From the NCBI GenBank assembly GCA_016212515.1, contig JACRFZ010000122.1, forward strand, positions 1 through 64,000: 64,000 nucleotides of DNA, written 5' to 3'. The notes beneath the pieces were generated by a model that saw only the letters and a list, made by a program, of their open reading frames with translations, had not been told where the DNA came from and did no database searches. The DNA is from Candidatus Melainabacteria bacterium. Lineage in GTDB: Bacteria; Cyanobacteriota; Vampirovibrionia; Obscuribacterales; Obscuribacteraceae. This document shows positions 42,631-51,143 of this stretch, piece after piece. The number at the start of each line of letters is the position of its first letter. Positions within the stretch are counted from its first letter, which is position 1. A program made the position numbers and the translations under genes.

Positions 42631-43428
42631 TTGTCCATCGCCCTCACATACGCGCTGGCCGCCGCCCTTGCCCTCCTGGCCTCGGTGTTGACTTTCTTTA
42701 CGGGTTTCGGGCTCGGTACTATCCTTTTGCCGGCTCTAGTCTTGGTTTTGCCCGTACAACTGGCCATTGCCGCAACGGCCATGGTACATTTCGCCAATAA
42801 CATATTCAAACTGACACTGGTGGGCAAACACGCCAATAAGACGGTAGTGCTTCGCTTTGGTCTACCGGCTCTAATAAGCGCCCTGGCCGGTGCCGCCCTT
42901 TTGAACCAGACCTTGAACCTGCCGGCGCTGGCCAGTTTTACCCTGCAAGGCAAGACCTGCACCATTACCCCAATCAAGCTGGTCATCGGCTTGCTCATGG
43001 CTCTCTTTGCCATGCTAGATTTATCCAAACTGTCCGAGAAATGGCTCCTGCCTCCCAAGTACATGCCCCTGGGAGGACTCCTGAGCGGCTTTTTCGGCGG
43101 ACTCTCGGGACACCAGGGCGCCTTCCGCACCATGTTCCTCTTAAAAGCCGGTCTCAGTAAAGAAGAATTGATCGGTACCGGCGCCGCCATCGGCTTCCTT
43201 GTTGATCTGAGCCGGCTCACCGTTTATAGCGAGCAAATCTGCAAGAACCGGAGCCAACTTGAAGGTCAGGCACCGCTTTTGGTGACAACCATAGTTTTAG
43301 CTATGGTCGGCTCGATCGTGGGCAGCCGGCTTTTGAAGAAGGTAGCAGTCACTATCAAGAAAATCGAACTGGCGGCAGCCGTGCTGCTTCTGGCAACAGC
43401 CATTGCCCTTTGTCTGGGACTGGTTTGA
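42631..43428 (+). CDS. TauE/SafE family permease
   Basis: 265 residues with about eight membrane helices; starts at TTG 42631. Characteristic glycine-rich turns are present: FFTGFGLGTILLPAL near the N-terminus and GGLLSGFFGGLSGHQGAFR in the second half, the duplicated half-motifs of this family. Members export or take up sulfite, sulfoacetate and other small organic or sulfur anions. No sulfur metabolism gene is near, so the substrate is open. Confidence 0.85.
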   Translation: MSIALTYALAAALALLASVLTFFTGFGLGTILLPALVLVLPVQLAIAATAMVHFANNIFKLTLVGKHANKTVVLRFGLPALISALAGAALLNQTLNLPALASFTLQGKTCTITPIKLVIGLLMALFAMLDLSKLSEKWLLPPKYMPLGGLLSGFFGGLSGHQGAFRTMFLLKAGLSKEELIGTGAAIGFLVDLSRLTVYSEQICKNRSQLEGQAPLLVTTIVLAMVGSIVGSRLLKKVAVTIKKIELAAAVLLLATAIALCLGLV

Positions 43429-43492
43429 TTTCCCAAACTGAATTGAGAATTCAAACCAATCCCTGGACACCTTCAAAGTTCCTACCTGACCC

Positions 43493-44020
43493 CTAGTTGC
43501 AGTCTCCACCATTCGAAAGCTCAACTCTTCCGTTCAGTTTTCCAGCCGTTATGTTGACCATCTCGGCAGAGGTGCCGTTGCGATTCGGCAAACACATACC
43601 ACTTGCTCCCCCATCAAAATTGTTCCAGGCATTGGCGTTCCGGGTCCGATCCTCTGAGCTTTGATCGGGATTCTGAGGACCCTCTCCGTTCAAGACTCTC
43701 TCCGCCGCTTCCAGACCAAGAGCACCGGAGCCCCAGTCAACGTAAGCCTGGCGGGCTCTGGCAGCAACATCATTGGCATCCTTGACCTGGGCGATTTCGA
43801 CCGGTTCCTTTGCTGGCTCCGGTTTACCGGATCGATCGTCCACCAGATTCAACTGACCAAATATTTCATTGGCGGAAGACTGAGTCGCGCTTGAGTCACG
43901 AGCGGACAAAAGCATTTGATTGTCACCAGAAGACAACTGTGAGGCAGACTGAATGTTACCGTCCGAGCCGCTGCTTTTAGGGGTGAATTTCTCTTGATTA
44001 AGTTCAACATGAATCGACAT
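43493..44020 (-). CDS. Small polar protein, possibly non-classically exported
   Basis: 175 residues, Asn/Ser/Gly/Gln-rich, no signal peptide or membrane segment. The N-terminus (MSIHVELNQEKFTPKSSGSDGN) and the mostly disordered first 90 residues resemble the style of the other leaderless polar proteins in this window. The C-terminal part (NANAWNNFDGGASGMCLPNRNGTSAEMVNI) has two cysteines. No domain recognised. Convergent with the permease gene. Confidence 0.5.
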   Translation of the reverse strand: MSIHVELNQEKFTPKSSGSDGNIQSASQLSSGDNQMLLSARDSSATQSSANEIFGQLNLVDDRSGKPEPAKEPVEIAQVKDANDVAARARQAYVDWGSGALGLEAAERVLNGEGPQNPDQSSEDRTRNANAWNNFDGGASGMCLPNRNGTSAEMVNITAGKLNGRVELSNGGDCN

Positions 44021-44208
44021 GGCTGCATCCCCATAAATGAATGTGTTGGTAAGTTTTGGTAAATGATTGAACTGAACTAGCTAGACGATGAATTGTGGTG
44101 TGCACGGACTCATAATATGCATCGATCGTGACATCGCCATAAAAATTCTGCATGTCGCCGCAAGGCGCAGTCTTCGCTACAAAAGATGACCGCCGAGAGC
44201 CAGCCTAT

Positions 44209-45075
44209 CTAGCCCCTCACCCGTCCGGCTGGCATAGTGCGAAAAACTTTGTTGGTCTTCCTGATTCGGCGAGATCCCAAAGTTGCTTTAGCCTCGGCAT
44301 AAAGTTCCTCGCCCTGAGCGAAGGCGCCTGCATGTATAGCCGCCCCGATCAGGGCTGCGTATACTCGATCGGAAGTTTCCACCCTCAGCATTCGCCGAGC
44401 GAACTGGCAAGCCAGGTCTACTTCGCCAAGCCCTAAAGCCAGCTCATAAGTGGGCGGACCATCCTGAATGATCAAACGCAAACATTGCTCAATAGCCGGA
44501 TTCTTACCCCGCCCAGTTTGACCCAGATGACCAGGAAACAGAACAAAGCTGTCAAACTCTGTGATATGCAAAAGAAGGAAGAATCCCAAAGAGTGAATAT
44601 ACAAGCGAACTTCCTCGTACCGGCGGCTGCCCACTAATTGCCGCCACAAATGACTGACCAGTGGTTCAAGCACATCATCGTCGGCACGAGAATCTTTGAG
44701 CTTTCTATAAACGGACTCAGTGCGCTCCTTCTCCTTTAGTGCTTCATTGAGCGAGATCCACTGGTCAACCAGTTTTCTATCTGCCTTGCCCTGACGTATG
44801 ATCTTTTCTTTGTCATTGCGCCACCTTCGCACAACCAGGCGTGCCGGTTCGTAGTTTTCTACCAGGACCGCAACGTCTTTAGTCGAAATGCCGAAGGGAT
44901 CATCGTCATCATAAAGCTGATAGTACTTCTTGAAGGCACGCAAAGCACCTTTATAGTCTTTCTGCTTGAGCAAGGACTGAGCCGCATCAAGGGCAGCCTC
45001 GGCACAGCGCTCTTTATCAATTATTGACTGACGCATCTGCAGCGCCATTTGCAGTTCACTACTTTCATCGTTCAT
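44209..45075 (-). CDS. TPR-like helical protein, paralogue of the divergent gene at 45125
   Basis: 288 residues from ATG 45075 (MNDESSELQM). Longer in-frame reading would run into the divergent gene. It is all-helical with TPR-style spacing (ALDAAQSLLKQKDYKGALRAFKKYYQL). It shares a clear pattern with the divergent neighbour: KEKIIRQGKADRKLVDQWISLNEALKEKERT, TEFDSFVLFPGH, IIQDGPPTYELALGLGEVDLACQFARRMLRVE. A TATAAT box ends six bases before the start codon, so the mRNA may be leaderless. Function unknown. Confidence 0.65.
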   Translation of the reverse strand: MNDESSELQMALQMRQSIIDKERCAEAALDAAQSLLKQKDYKGALRAFKKYYQLYDDDDPFGISTKDVAVLVENYEPARLVVRRWRNDKEKIIRQGKADRKLVDQWISLNEALKEKERTESVYRKLKDSRADDDVLEPLVSHLWRQLVGSRRYEEVRLYIHSLGFFLLLHITEFDSFVLFPGHLGQTGRGKNPAIEQCLRLIIQDGPPTYELALGLGEVDLACQFARRMLRVETSDRVYAALIGAAIHAGAFAQGEELYAEAKATLGSRRIRKTNKVFRTMPAGRVRG

Positions 45076-45081
45076 AATTCG

Positions 45082-45087
45082 ATTATA
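45082..45087 (-). promoter_or_regulatory. -10 box giving a probably leaderless transcript
   Basis: A perfect TATAAT on the minus strand is followed by six bases and then the ATG at 45075, so the transcription start should fall at or next to the start codon. No Shine-Dalgarno sequence could exist on such an mRNA. The -35 element is weak. Confidence 0.45.
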
Positions 45088-45124
45088 TACTTGAGGAGCA
45101 ATCTCATCATAGCGGAGGCTTCCT

Positions 45125-45940
45125 ATGCCATTGAGCAGTTGCGACGAAACCCGGCTGCGCCTCATTGCGAAGATTGAGTCAAGCTTTGGTAGAGCAAAGG
45201 AGCTAGAACAGGTTGGAGAACTGGAGAAAGCTCTTGAAGCATATCTTTTTGCATTCGACAATGGTCACCTTGTTCCCGGCTGGGGTGGAGTCCGTTTGAG
45301 CTATGTGCCCGGTGCCATTGCCCGACTGGGAGAAAGACTTCCGGCTGCAACTTTGGCATTAAGTCATAGAAGAGACGCCAGAGAAAAGCTGATCAGGAGC
45401 GGAGAGCTGGAATTTGATGTCATTCACGAATGGTTGGCGCTCAATAGCTACCTTAATGAGCATGAAAGAGAACTGCAGCTATTGCGAGAACTAAAAGAGA
45501 CAGGCACTCTAGATGCCGACCTCGAGAGCCAAATCATTCGCGAAAATTACGAAAGGCTTTTAGAAGCAGGTGAGTACAAGATTTTGGATGCCTATTTTGA
45601 TGAATTCGGCGCTCACTTCCTCCAGAGCCTATTTCATTTCGACTGCAATACTCTATTGCCGCCCAGACGGAAGTCCAGAGGAAGAAGCAAAGAAATGGCG
45701 GCGCTCTGGTCAAGAAGCATAAAGAAGGACGGACGAAATCTATACGAACTGGCCCTAGCGACCAAACGGTGGGCCCATGCCGATGAAGTAGCAAGGCGGG
45801 TCTTGTCCTACTGCCCTGAAGCGGAATCGTTAACCCTTCTTGTAGAGACAGCCCGTCGCCTGAAGCGGAAGGCGCGACTTAACAAATTATGGAGCCTGGC
45901 AGAAGAATTATTGCCTGCCGATGAACTGAAGAAAATTTAG
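45125..45940 (+). CDS. TPR-like helical protein, paralogue of the divergent gene at 44209
   Basis: 271 residues; ATG 45125 follows GCGGAGG. It is all-helical and shares with the minus-strand neighbour the same block order: DAREKLIRSGELEFDVIHEWLALNSYLNEHERE, LFHFDCNTLLPP, SIKKDGRNLYELALATKRWAHADEVARRVL. The two start 50 bases apart in opposite directions, so an inverted duplication followed by divergence is likely. No signal peptide. Function unknown; a long repeat-rich intergenic region follows. Confidence 0.65.
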   Translation: MPLSSCDETRLRLIAKIESSFGRAKELEQVGELEKALEAYLFAFDNGHLVPGWGGVRLSYVPGAIARLGERLPAATLALSHRRDAREKLIRSGELEFDVIHEWLALNSYLNEHERELQLLRELKETGTLDADLESQIIRENYERLLEAGEYKILDAYFDEFGAHFLQSLFHFDCNTLLPPRRKSRGRSKEMAALWSRSIKKDGRNLYELALATKRWAHADEVARRVLSYCPEAESLTLLVETARRLKRKARLNKLWSLAEELLPADELKKI

Positions 45941-45992
45941 CGCGATTGTTTACTCTCGTGAAAGGGTGTGCCACCGGGACACGGGACCTTGT

Positions 45993-46407
45993 GAATTTTA
46001 GAAAAACCGCGGTTTTTCTAAAATTCCTCAAGACGCCCTTAAAGCCCTGAACTCCGGCGCCACCACTACGACCGTCACGGCAACTTCAAGGTGGTCCGGG
46101 CCAATGGTCCACGCGACCTATCAGATGGCAGGCTATCTGATTTTAGAAAAACTCCTGTTTTTCTTAAATCCACCAAGACAAGCCCAAAGCCCTGAACTCC
46201 GGCACCAACACTACGACCGTCACGGCAACTTTCAGGCACTCCAGCCCAATGGTCCACGCGACCTATCAGATGGCAGGCTATCTGATTTTAGAAAAACTTC
46301 TGTTTTTCTAAAATCCTCTGTCCCTCGCGCCTGCCCACTGCCATAAGCTTATACAACTTAAGTGCGGGCTAGCAAACCCTTCGAGAAAAACTTCGATTTT
46401 TCTCGAA
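45993..46407. repeat. Palindrome array with 145-bp tandem duplication
   Basis: Palindromes: 45993-46026 (34 bases, perfect, no loop, arm GAATTTTAGAAAAACCG); 46139-46170 (arm GATTTTAGAAAAAC, one mismatch, loop TCCT); 46284-46315 (same arm, perfect, loop TTCT); 46380-46407 (arm TTCGAGAAAAA). The stretches 46029-46173 and 46174-46318 are direct copies with period 145, each ending in one palindrome. Within the copies the block from GGTCCACGCGACC to the palindrome is identical. The pattern resembles a REP/BIME-like or MITE-like element family; no open frame or target duplication was found. Confidence 0.85.
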
Positions 46408-46683
46408 TCACTCAAACACTCTGCCAGAATCTCAACATTAGACACGGCAACAACGACGCACAACTTATTTCGCCAGATGAACTCTTGGCAAGATTCCAAC
46501 TTGGTGTTATATTGCAACGTGCGGAGCTTTTTTCCGCATTTGTCCAGGAATCCCTTTACTAAGCAACAATCACATAGCACGAGCCACGAGATTTATCTCG
46601 GCTTTGGCATGGCCGGCAACATTGTAGGTTCGCCGGGCCGGTCGTCCGACTGAGCCCACCCCGCCTATCGAAAGCCGGCCGGG

Positions 46684-46712
46684 TAGTTCGCCTCACTTCC
46701 AGAGGCGGACTA
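46684..46712. repeat. Hairpin upstream of the VIT-domain gene
   Basis: TAGTTCGCCTC (46684-46694) and GAGGCGGACTA (46702-46712) pair with one G-T-type mismatch around a 7-base loop, about 90 bases before the VIT gene start. It differs in sequence from the AT-rich palindromes nearby. Role unknown. Confidence 0.4.
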
Positions 46713-46804
46713 TCTGAAACTGGAGCGCCTGCCAAAACCGGCGCAGGATTTAGCGCGACCAGTACATGCTGAATGGATGCGGCTACGGCATTGAAGGAGC
46801 AGCC

Positions 46805-48751
46805 ATGAATACTAAGACCAGCACAGATAACTCATGCCAGAACGAGCCTGTTGAGCCAGCCTCGACAGTGGGTCAGAAAAGCCCCATCAAACTCAAGGAC
46901 AACTGGAGCAGCCTCGAGAATACATATAAAAAAGGAGAGCAACATTCTGAGCAACAAAGGGCAAGACGATACCTCCAGACGCACCTGGAGGAAAAACCAG
47001 CCGTAAGCGAGAAGAAGAAAAGCTTTTTCTACGGCTGCCTGTTAACCTACTGCGCACTGTCCCTCATGCAAAACGGCGTGATTGTAATGCACGATGCCTA
47101 CAATACACTGAGCGCCGCGCCGCAAACGATAGAGAGAAACAGCCGTGTGTTTTTCTCTCCTGATGCTTCCACCCACACGGCCCCTATTCAGAGAGCCTTG
47201 AGCACCCTCACTCTCACCGCTCCCATCTCTCAACTGACGGGGCTTATTGACCCGAGCACCAACACAGCCAGTCTCTATTGGACCATTGACTTGAAGAACA
47301 ATTCCAATATGGAAAGAGAAGCCCAGTTTGAATTAAAGCTACCCAGGGGGGCGAGCGTCTCACGCGCTACGCTCTGGATAAACGGACAACCGCAGGAAGC
47401 GGCATTTAACACCACCGGCAAGGTGCAAGCAGCTTATGAATACATCGTGGTCAGACACCGCGACCCTCTGCTTGTCACATGGAAAGATGCTCAGACAATA
47501 ATTGTAAAAGCCGCTCCGGTGCCGGCGAACGGTAAACCTATGCGGATTCGCCTGGGACTGACGACACCATTAGCCTGTGATGAACGGGGAATACCGGTAC
47601 TTACTTTTCCCGGTCTGGAAAACGCAAACTTCTCCATGCCCGAGTCATCGCTGGTGCACATAGAATCGACAAAACCGCTGTCGGCAGAAGGAAAAGTAGG
47701 ACGCGTGGTGAGAGGCGGCTTCAACAGCTATGTCTTCAAAGCCCACAGCCAGGGTCAGGAACTGAGTCGATTGAAACTGCAGAGTCTGGCACAGGAAGAT
47801 TCCAATACCTTTGCCGTGAGAGCCACCCATGCTCCCAAGGGCACCTATATTGTTGCCACCGTCACCGGTGACAGCGAAGGCGAAGCTATGGTGCTGAAAC
47901 GAGTCACGAATCTACCCAACATTCCAGTTCTGAAAGACGAGGATGCGGCCCACAGAGTCTCTACGCTCTGGGCCGCCCAGGAAGTGCAAAGGCTGGTAGG
48001 TGAGGGAAGAATGGCGGAAGCAGAAGAACTGGCTTCCACCTTCCGCATTGTTTCACCGGTCAGCGGTGCTGTGGTGCTTGAAACTGAAAACGACTACCAG
48101 ACTCAAGGGCTGCACAGAGAGCAGTACAGGCAAACAACCTATAGCGGCGACTTGAGCCAAAATAACTTGCAGGTCGGTAACATGCCCACCCTGCAAGGAG
48201 CCACAAACGGCACCCTGGCCCCGCAAGGCTTGTCCCTCGGCATTGGCTCCATAGCAGGTCCGAGCTATCCACAGATCCATGGTGCGGGCTCGGTCTCGGC
48301 CTTGAGCAACTGGTTCACAGCCAGTGCCAGGGACGCCGCACTCTTCGATTCCCCGGAGCCGCAAATTCCGCTGCCGTTCTTCATTCAGGCGCCATCCGGC
48401 CGCTATACCCCCAGTGCAGAGAGCAACAGCATAACGGGAGTCAACACCGCCGGTACAGTGAGAGTGAACAACCTGGTCTCCCTGGAGTCACTGCTCTCAA
48501 GCGGCAGCGCACTCTTTGACGGCGGCTGCCTGCTAGCCTCTTTGTACTTCCTGTTTGCTGCCGGCAAGAAACTTCTGGGTAAGCAAAAGGGGGCACTGAA
48601 AGACCTGGCCATCGGACTCTCTCTCATTGCCGCAAGCGCCGTCTGGCTAATTGTTGCGCCTATCCTTCTGGTGAAAGCGCTTATCAATATGGCCCATGCC
48701 AGGCTGATACCCAAGGAGCCGCGTCCGCTCAAGAGCTCTGAAGCAAGTTGA
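46805..48751 (+). CDS. VIT-domain membrane protein
   Basis: 648 residues from ATG 46805, selected for GAAGGAG directly upstream. A polar cytoplasmic N-terminus leads to a membrane helix at about 73-95. The VIT (vault/inter-alpha-trypsin) domain spans about 130-265 (ASLYWTIDLKNNSNMEREAQFELKLP, AAYEYIVVRHRDPLLV, RIRLGLTTPL). Then comes a beta-rich region, a low-complexity stretch and two more helices near the C-terminus. The von Willebrand A domain that usually follows VIT is absent. Probably an extracytoplasmic adhesion or sensing protein held in the membrane. Confidence 0.75.
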   Translation: MNTKTSTDNSCQNEPVEPASTVGQKSPIKLKDNWSSLENTYKKGEQHSEQQRARRYLQTHLEEKPAVSEKKKSFFYGCLLTYCALSLMQNGVIVMHDAYNTLSAAPQTIERNSRVFFSPDASTHTAPIQRALSTLTLTAPISQLTGLIDPSTNTASLYWTIDLKNNSNMEREAQFELKLPRGASVSRATLWINGQPQEAAFNTTGKVQAAYEYIVVRHRDPLLVTWKDAQTIIVKAAPVPANGKPMRIRLGLTTPLACDERGIPVLTFPGLENANFSMPESSLVHIESTKPLSAEGKVGRVVRGGFNSYVFKAHSQGQELSRLKLQSLAQEDSNTFAVRATHAPKGTYIVATVTGDSEGEAMVLKRVTNLPNIPVLKDEDAAHRVSTLWAAQEVQRLVGEGRMAEAEELASTFRIVSPVSGAVVLETENDYQTQGLHREQYRQTTYSGDLSQNNLQVGNMPTLQGATNGTLAPQGLSLGIGSIAGPSYPQIHGAGSVSALSNWFTASARDAALFDSPEPQIPLPFFIQAPSGRYTPSAESNSITGVNTAGTVRVNNLVSLESLLSSGSALFDGGCLLASLYFLFAAGKKLLGKQKGALKDLAIGLSLIAASAVWLIVAPILLVKALINMAHARLIPKEPRPLKSSEAS

Positions 48752-48792
48752 GGAGCCACCCAGGGGTGATTGAAGGACTGTCCTGAAGAAAC

Positions 48793-48830
48793 GGGGGCGC
48801 TGCGCGAAGTTGGCTTCGAGCGGCGCCTCC
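48793..48830 (-). terminator. Hairpin between convergent VIT and GT39-like genes
   Basis: Seventeen-base arms (48793-48809 and 48814-48830) pair with two wobble pairs and one mismatch around loop TTGG. On the minus strand the stem is followed by GTTTCTTC, so it mainly serves the GT39-like gene, which ends 9 bases before it; it may also act on the VIT transcript. Confidence 0.6.
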
Positions 48831-48839
48831 GGTCTCACA

Positions 48840-51125
48840 TTAGTAAAGCAGGTAATAACACTGGGAGAGGTCTACCGGCTTTACACCGGCAGGGGCAAAG
48901 GCTCTGAGCAGATAGAGGTGCACGCGCCTGTCTTTAGTCTTATCCAGATTGGTGGTGCCAGGCTCCGCCAGACGGCGCACCGTATCGATAGGACGACCGT
49001 CCTCCTGCTCTCCGAACTTGGAGCTGCTGAAATATTCCAGACTGGGGGAAAGAAAGCGCTTGCGCTCGGAAGCGAAGTGAGCACCGACCGCTAAAGGCTT
49101 GTCGCATACCAGTTCGATCCGATTTTCACCACTATGCAATAGCTCGGAAGAAACCGGCAGGTAGTACCAGCGGTGCGGCTCGCGCTTGCTCATGCGGGCG
49201 AAGGTTCCCGATACGCTGTTCAAAGTAGCATGGAAGGGCCGGGCCTTGATCATTTCATTCCAGGGTAAAAATCCACTGCACACATTGCCGTTCACCGTCA
49301 CCTTGAAGGTGGCCTCCGGCAATGCGCCCGGCACATCCAGAAGCAGACCGCAATAACTGGGGCTGGGAAGCGGCATTTTCGCAGCAGCGGCAGGCAGCAC
49401 CACCTTAAGCTCCAGAGCCTGCCCGGCAGGTAGAACCTGTTCAAATTGCCTGGTGGGCGATTCCGCCGGCAAAAGCTTGACGGAGAGAACGAGAGCGAAA
49501 GCGGCAGCTAGAAAACCAGTCAACACCGCGGCGGTCAGCCGATTGGCGGAAATAGGAGAGGCGGTGGAAGCTGTAGAAGCGGCGTCCGACTGCGGCAGGG
49601 TCTGACTGGCAGAAAGGGTCTGATTGGCGGCCAGGGTGCGCAAATCTAGCCGCAAGAAAGTGTGGAGCGCCAGTAAAAAACTCAATAGACCGGCTACAAA
49701 GCCAAGCAAGGCAGCCTTCTCATAACCGAGGCTGGGAGCCATAAGAGCTGCGCCCCAACTTGAAGACAGGAGGCAGATGAGCATATCTATGAGAATGGGC
49801 AGAGCACCGAAGCCCATAAGGAAGAGCCGGGAAGCTCCATAAGCAGCCAGTATTGTCACCAGCGGCATGGCTGAGAAGAAATAGCGAGAAATGCCTTCAA
49901 AGGGTACGAAAAGTAAGTGCCCGACTATAATCGCCAGAGCAAAAGCCAGATTGCGACTGCTAACAACGCCGTCATCGCTCTTGAACTTAGAAGAGGTGCG
50001 CAGACCGGCTGCCACTATACCCAGTGCGGCAAGCAGTAAGGTAAGGCGCTGCCATACTTCCTGAGCCGTAAAATCAAGACCGAAGACAGTTCGGCGATAG
50101 TGATTCCAGGGATGAGCAATCAGTCTGTCCAGCTTGCTGGTCTCAAGCAAAAGCATGGCCGGAGTATTATTTATGAAAGATACTGCGTAAGTAGTAAGCG
50201 GGTGAGTGAAGAAGTAAAACTGGGTGCGGGGAGGTAAAGGCATACAATGCCAGCCCGCATTTTCAATGTCGCTCCCAAGAGACATATTCTCAGAAGCCAC
50301 ACGATTGGGCATGAGGCTACCTTCGCCGCTCAAGCTGCGGGTCAGGGCAAACCAACCAATCACCACAGAAAGCAAACCAAGCGCGATTACGCCCGCGATT
50401 TTAAAGCGTTTGCCATCAGGCAGAAACATCAAGGCCACGGCTAGAGCGGCCGCAGGGAAAAGCGCCGCCTTATGCAAGACAACCAGCCCCACTAGAACCC
50501 CGAGCAATGCCAAAGTGCCAGGCGCCTTCTTCAATTCTGAAGCAGCCCCCATTAGTGTCTTGGACCGGCAGGCCAGACAGGTAATAGAAAGCATCAAAGT
50601 GGCAGCCAGTGGTTCGGTCAGGAACATACCGGCCGCCACCAGAGCAGGCGGATAGAGAGCCCAGAGAAAGCCTGCCAGGGGACCTAAATAACCACCGCCC
50701 AACAGGGCGCGGGCCGCAAGCACCACCAGATAAGTATTGAGCCCATGCAAGAGAATCTGAGTACAGATAACCACGGCGGTGGCAGAGGCGGAAGCATTCA
50801 GTACCTTGCCCAAAATGAGAGCCATGGCTCCCAGAGCCGGCAGCAGCGGTCCGTCTATGCTAATGGCCTGTGCTACCTGTTGCCCCATGGTCATTGGACC
50901 AAAGGCACCGGTAGAAACATGGGCGGAGACAAGAGGATTGGTATCGGCAGCCTGCCCGGAGAGGGCGCGCACAATAAGCTCGCTCGATGCCAGATAGTGG
51001 CAGGCATCAAAAGTCAGCTCGCTTGAGTAAGGCTGAATAAAATAATGCAGCGCGGCACAGGCAATCGCAAGGATAGCCAGCGCCAACGCTGCCTTATCAA
51101 AAGACCGGACTTTCAAGACTTCCAA
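48840..51125 (-). CDS. GT39-like membrane glycosyltransferase (PMT/ArnT type)
   Basis: 761 residues with about twelve membrane helices in the first 540. The first loop carries YSSELTFDACHY with an acidic residue where GT-C enzymes bind the lipid-phosphate sugar. A Ser/Thr/Ala-rich linker precedes one more helix and a soluble C-terminal domain of about 200 residues (beta-rich, exposed outside). It would glycosylate proteins or lipids outside the membrane using a polyprenyl-phosphate sugar. It starts 18 bases after the transketolase stop codon on the same strand, so co-transcription is likely. Acceptor unknown. Confidence 0.75.
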   Translation of the reverse strand: MEVLKVRSFDKAALALAILAIACAALHYFIQPYSSELTFDACHYLASSELIVRALSGQAADTNPLVSAHVSTGAFGPMTMGQQVAQAISIDGPLLPALGAMALILGKVLNASASATAVVICTQILLHGLNTYLVVLAARALLGGGYLGPLAGFLWALYPPALVAAGMFLTEPLAATLMLSITCLACRSKTLMGAASELKKAPGTLALLGVLVGLVVLHKAALFPAAALAVALMFLPDGKRFKIAGVIALGLLSVVIGWFALTRSLSGEGSLMPNRVASENMSLGSDIENAGWHCMPLPPRTQFYFFTHPLTTYAVSFINNTPAMLLLETSKLDRLIAHPWNHYRRTVFGLDFTAQEVWQRLTLLLAALGIVAAGLRTSSKFKSDDGVVSSRNLAFALAIIVGHLLFVPFEGISRYFFSAMPLVTILAAYGASRLFLMGFGALPILIDMLICLLSSSWGAALMAPSLGYEKAALLGFVAGLLSFLLALHTFLRLDLRTLAANQTLSASQTLPQSDAASTASTASPISANRLTAAVLTGFLAAAFALVLSVKLLPAESPTRQFEQVLPAGQALELKVVLPAAAAKMPLPSPSYCGLLLDVPGALPEATFKVTVNGNVCSGFLPWNEMIKARPFHATLNSVSGTFARMSKREPHRWYYLPVSSELLHSGENRIELVCDKPLAVGAHFASERKRFLSPSLEYFSSSKFGEQEDGRPIDTVRRLAEPGTTNLDKTKDRRVHLYLLRAFAPAGVKPVDLSQCYYLLY

Positions 51126-51143
51126 GACTAACTAGATGAACTA

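Larger units (their letters stand above)
45941..46804. other. Repeat-rich intergenic region
   Basis: 864 bases without a convincing gene. It holds four long palindromes, a 145-bp tandem duplication (both between 45993 and 46407) and a further hairpin at 46684-46712. Open frames of 60-80 codons run across the repeats, but the period of 145 is not a multiple of three, which argues against coding. Confidence 0.7.

Noticed and set aside
46104..46562. Small plus-strand genes in the palindrome array
   Set aside because: Frames cross the palindromes, the duplication period (145) breaks reading phase, and there are no ribosome sites.
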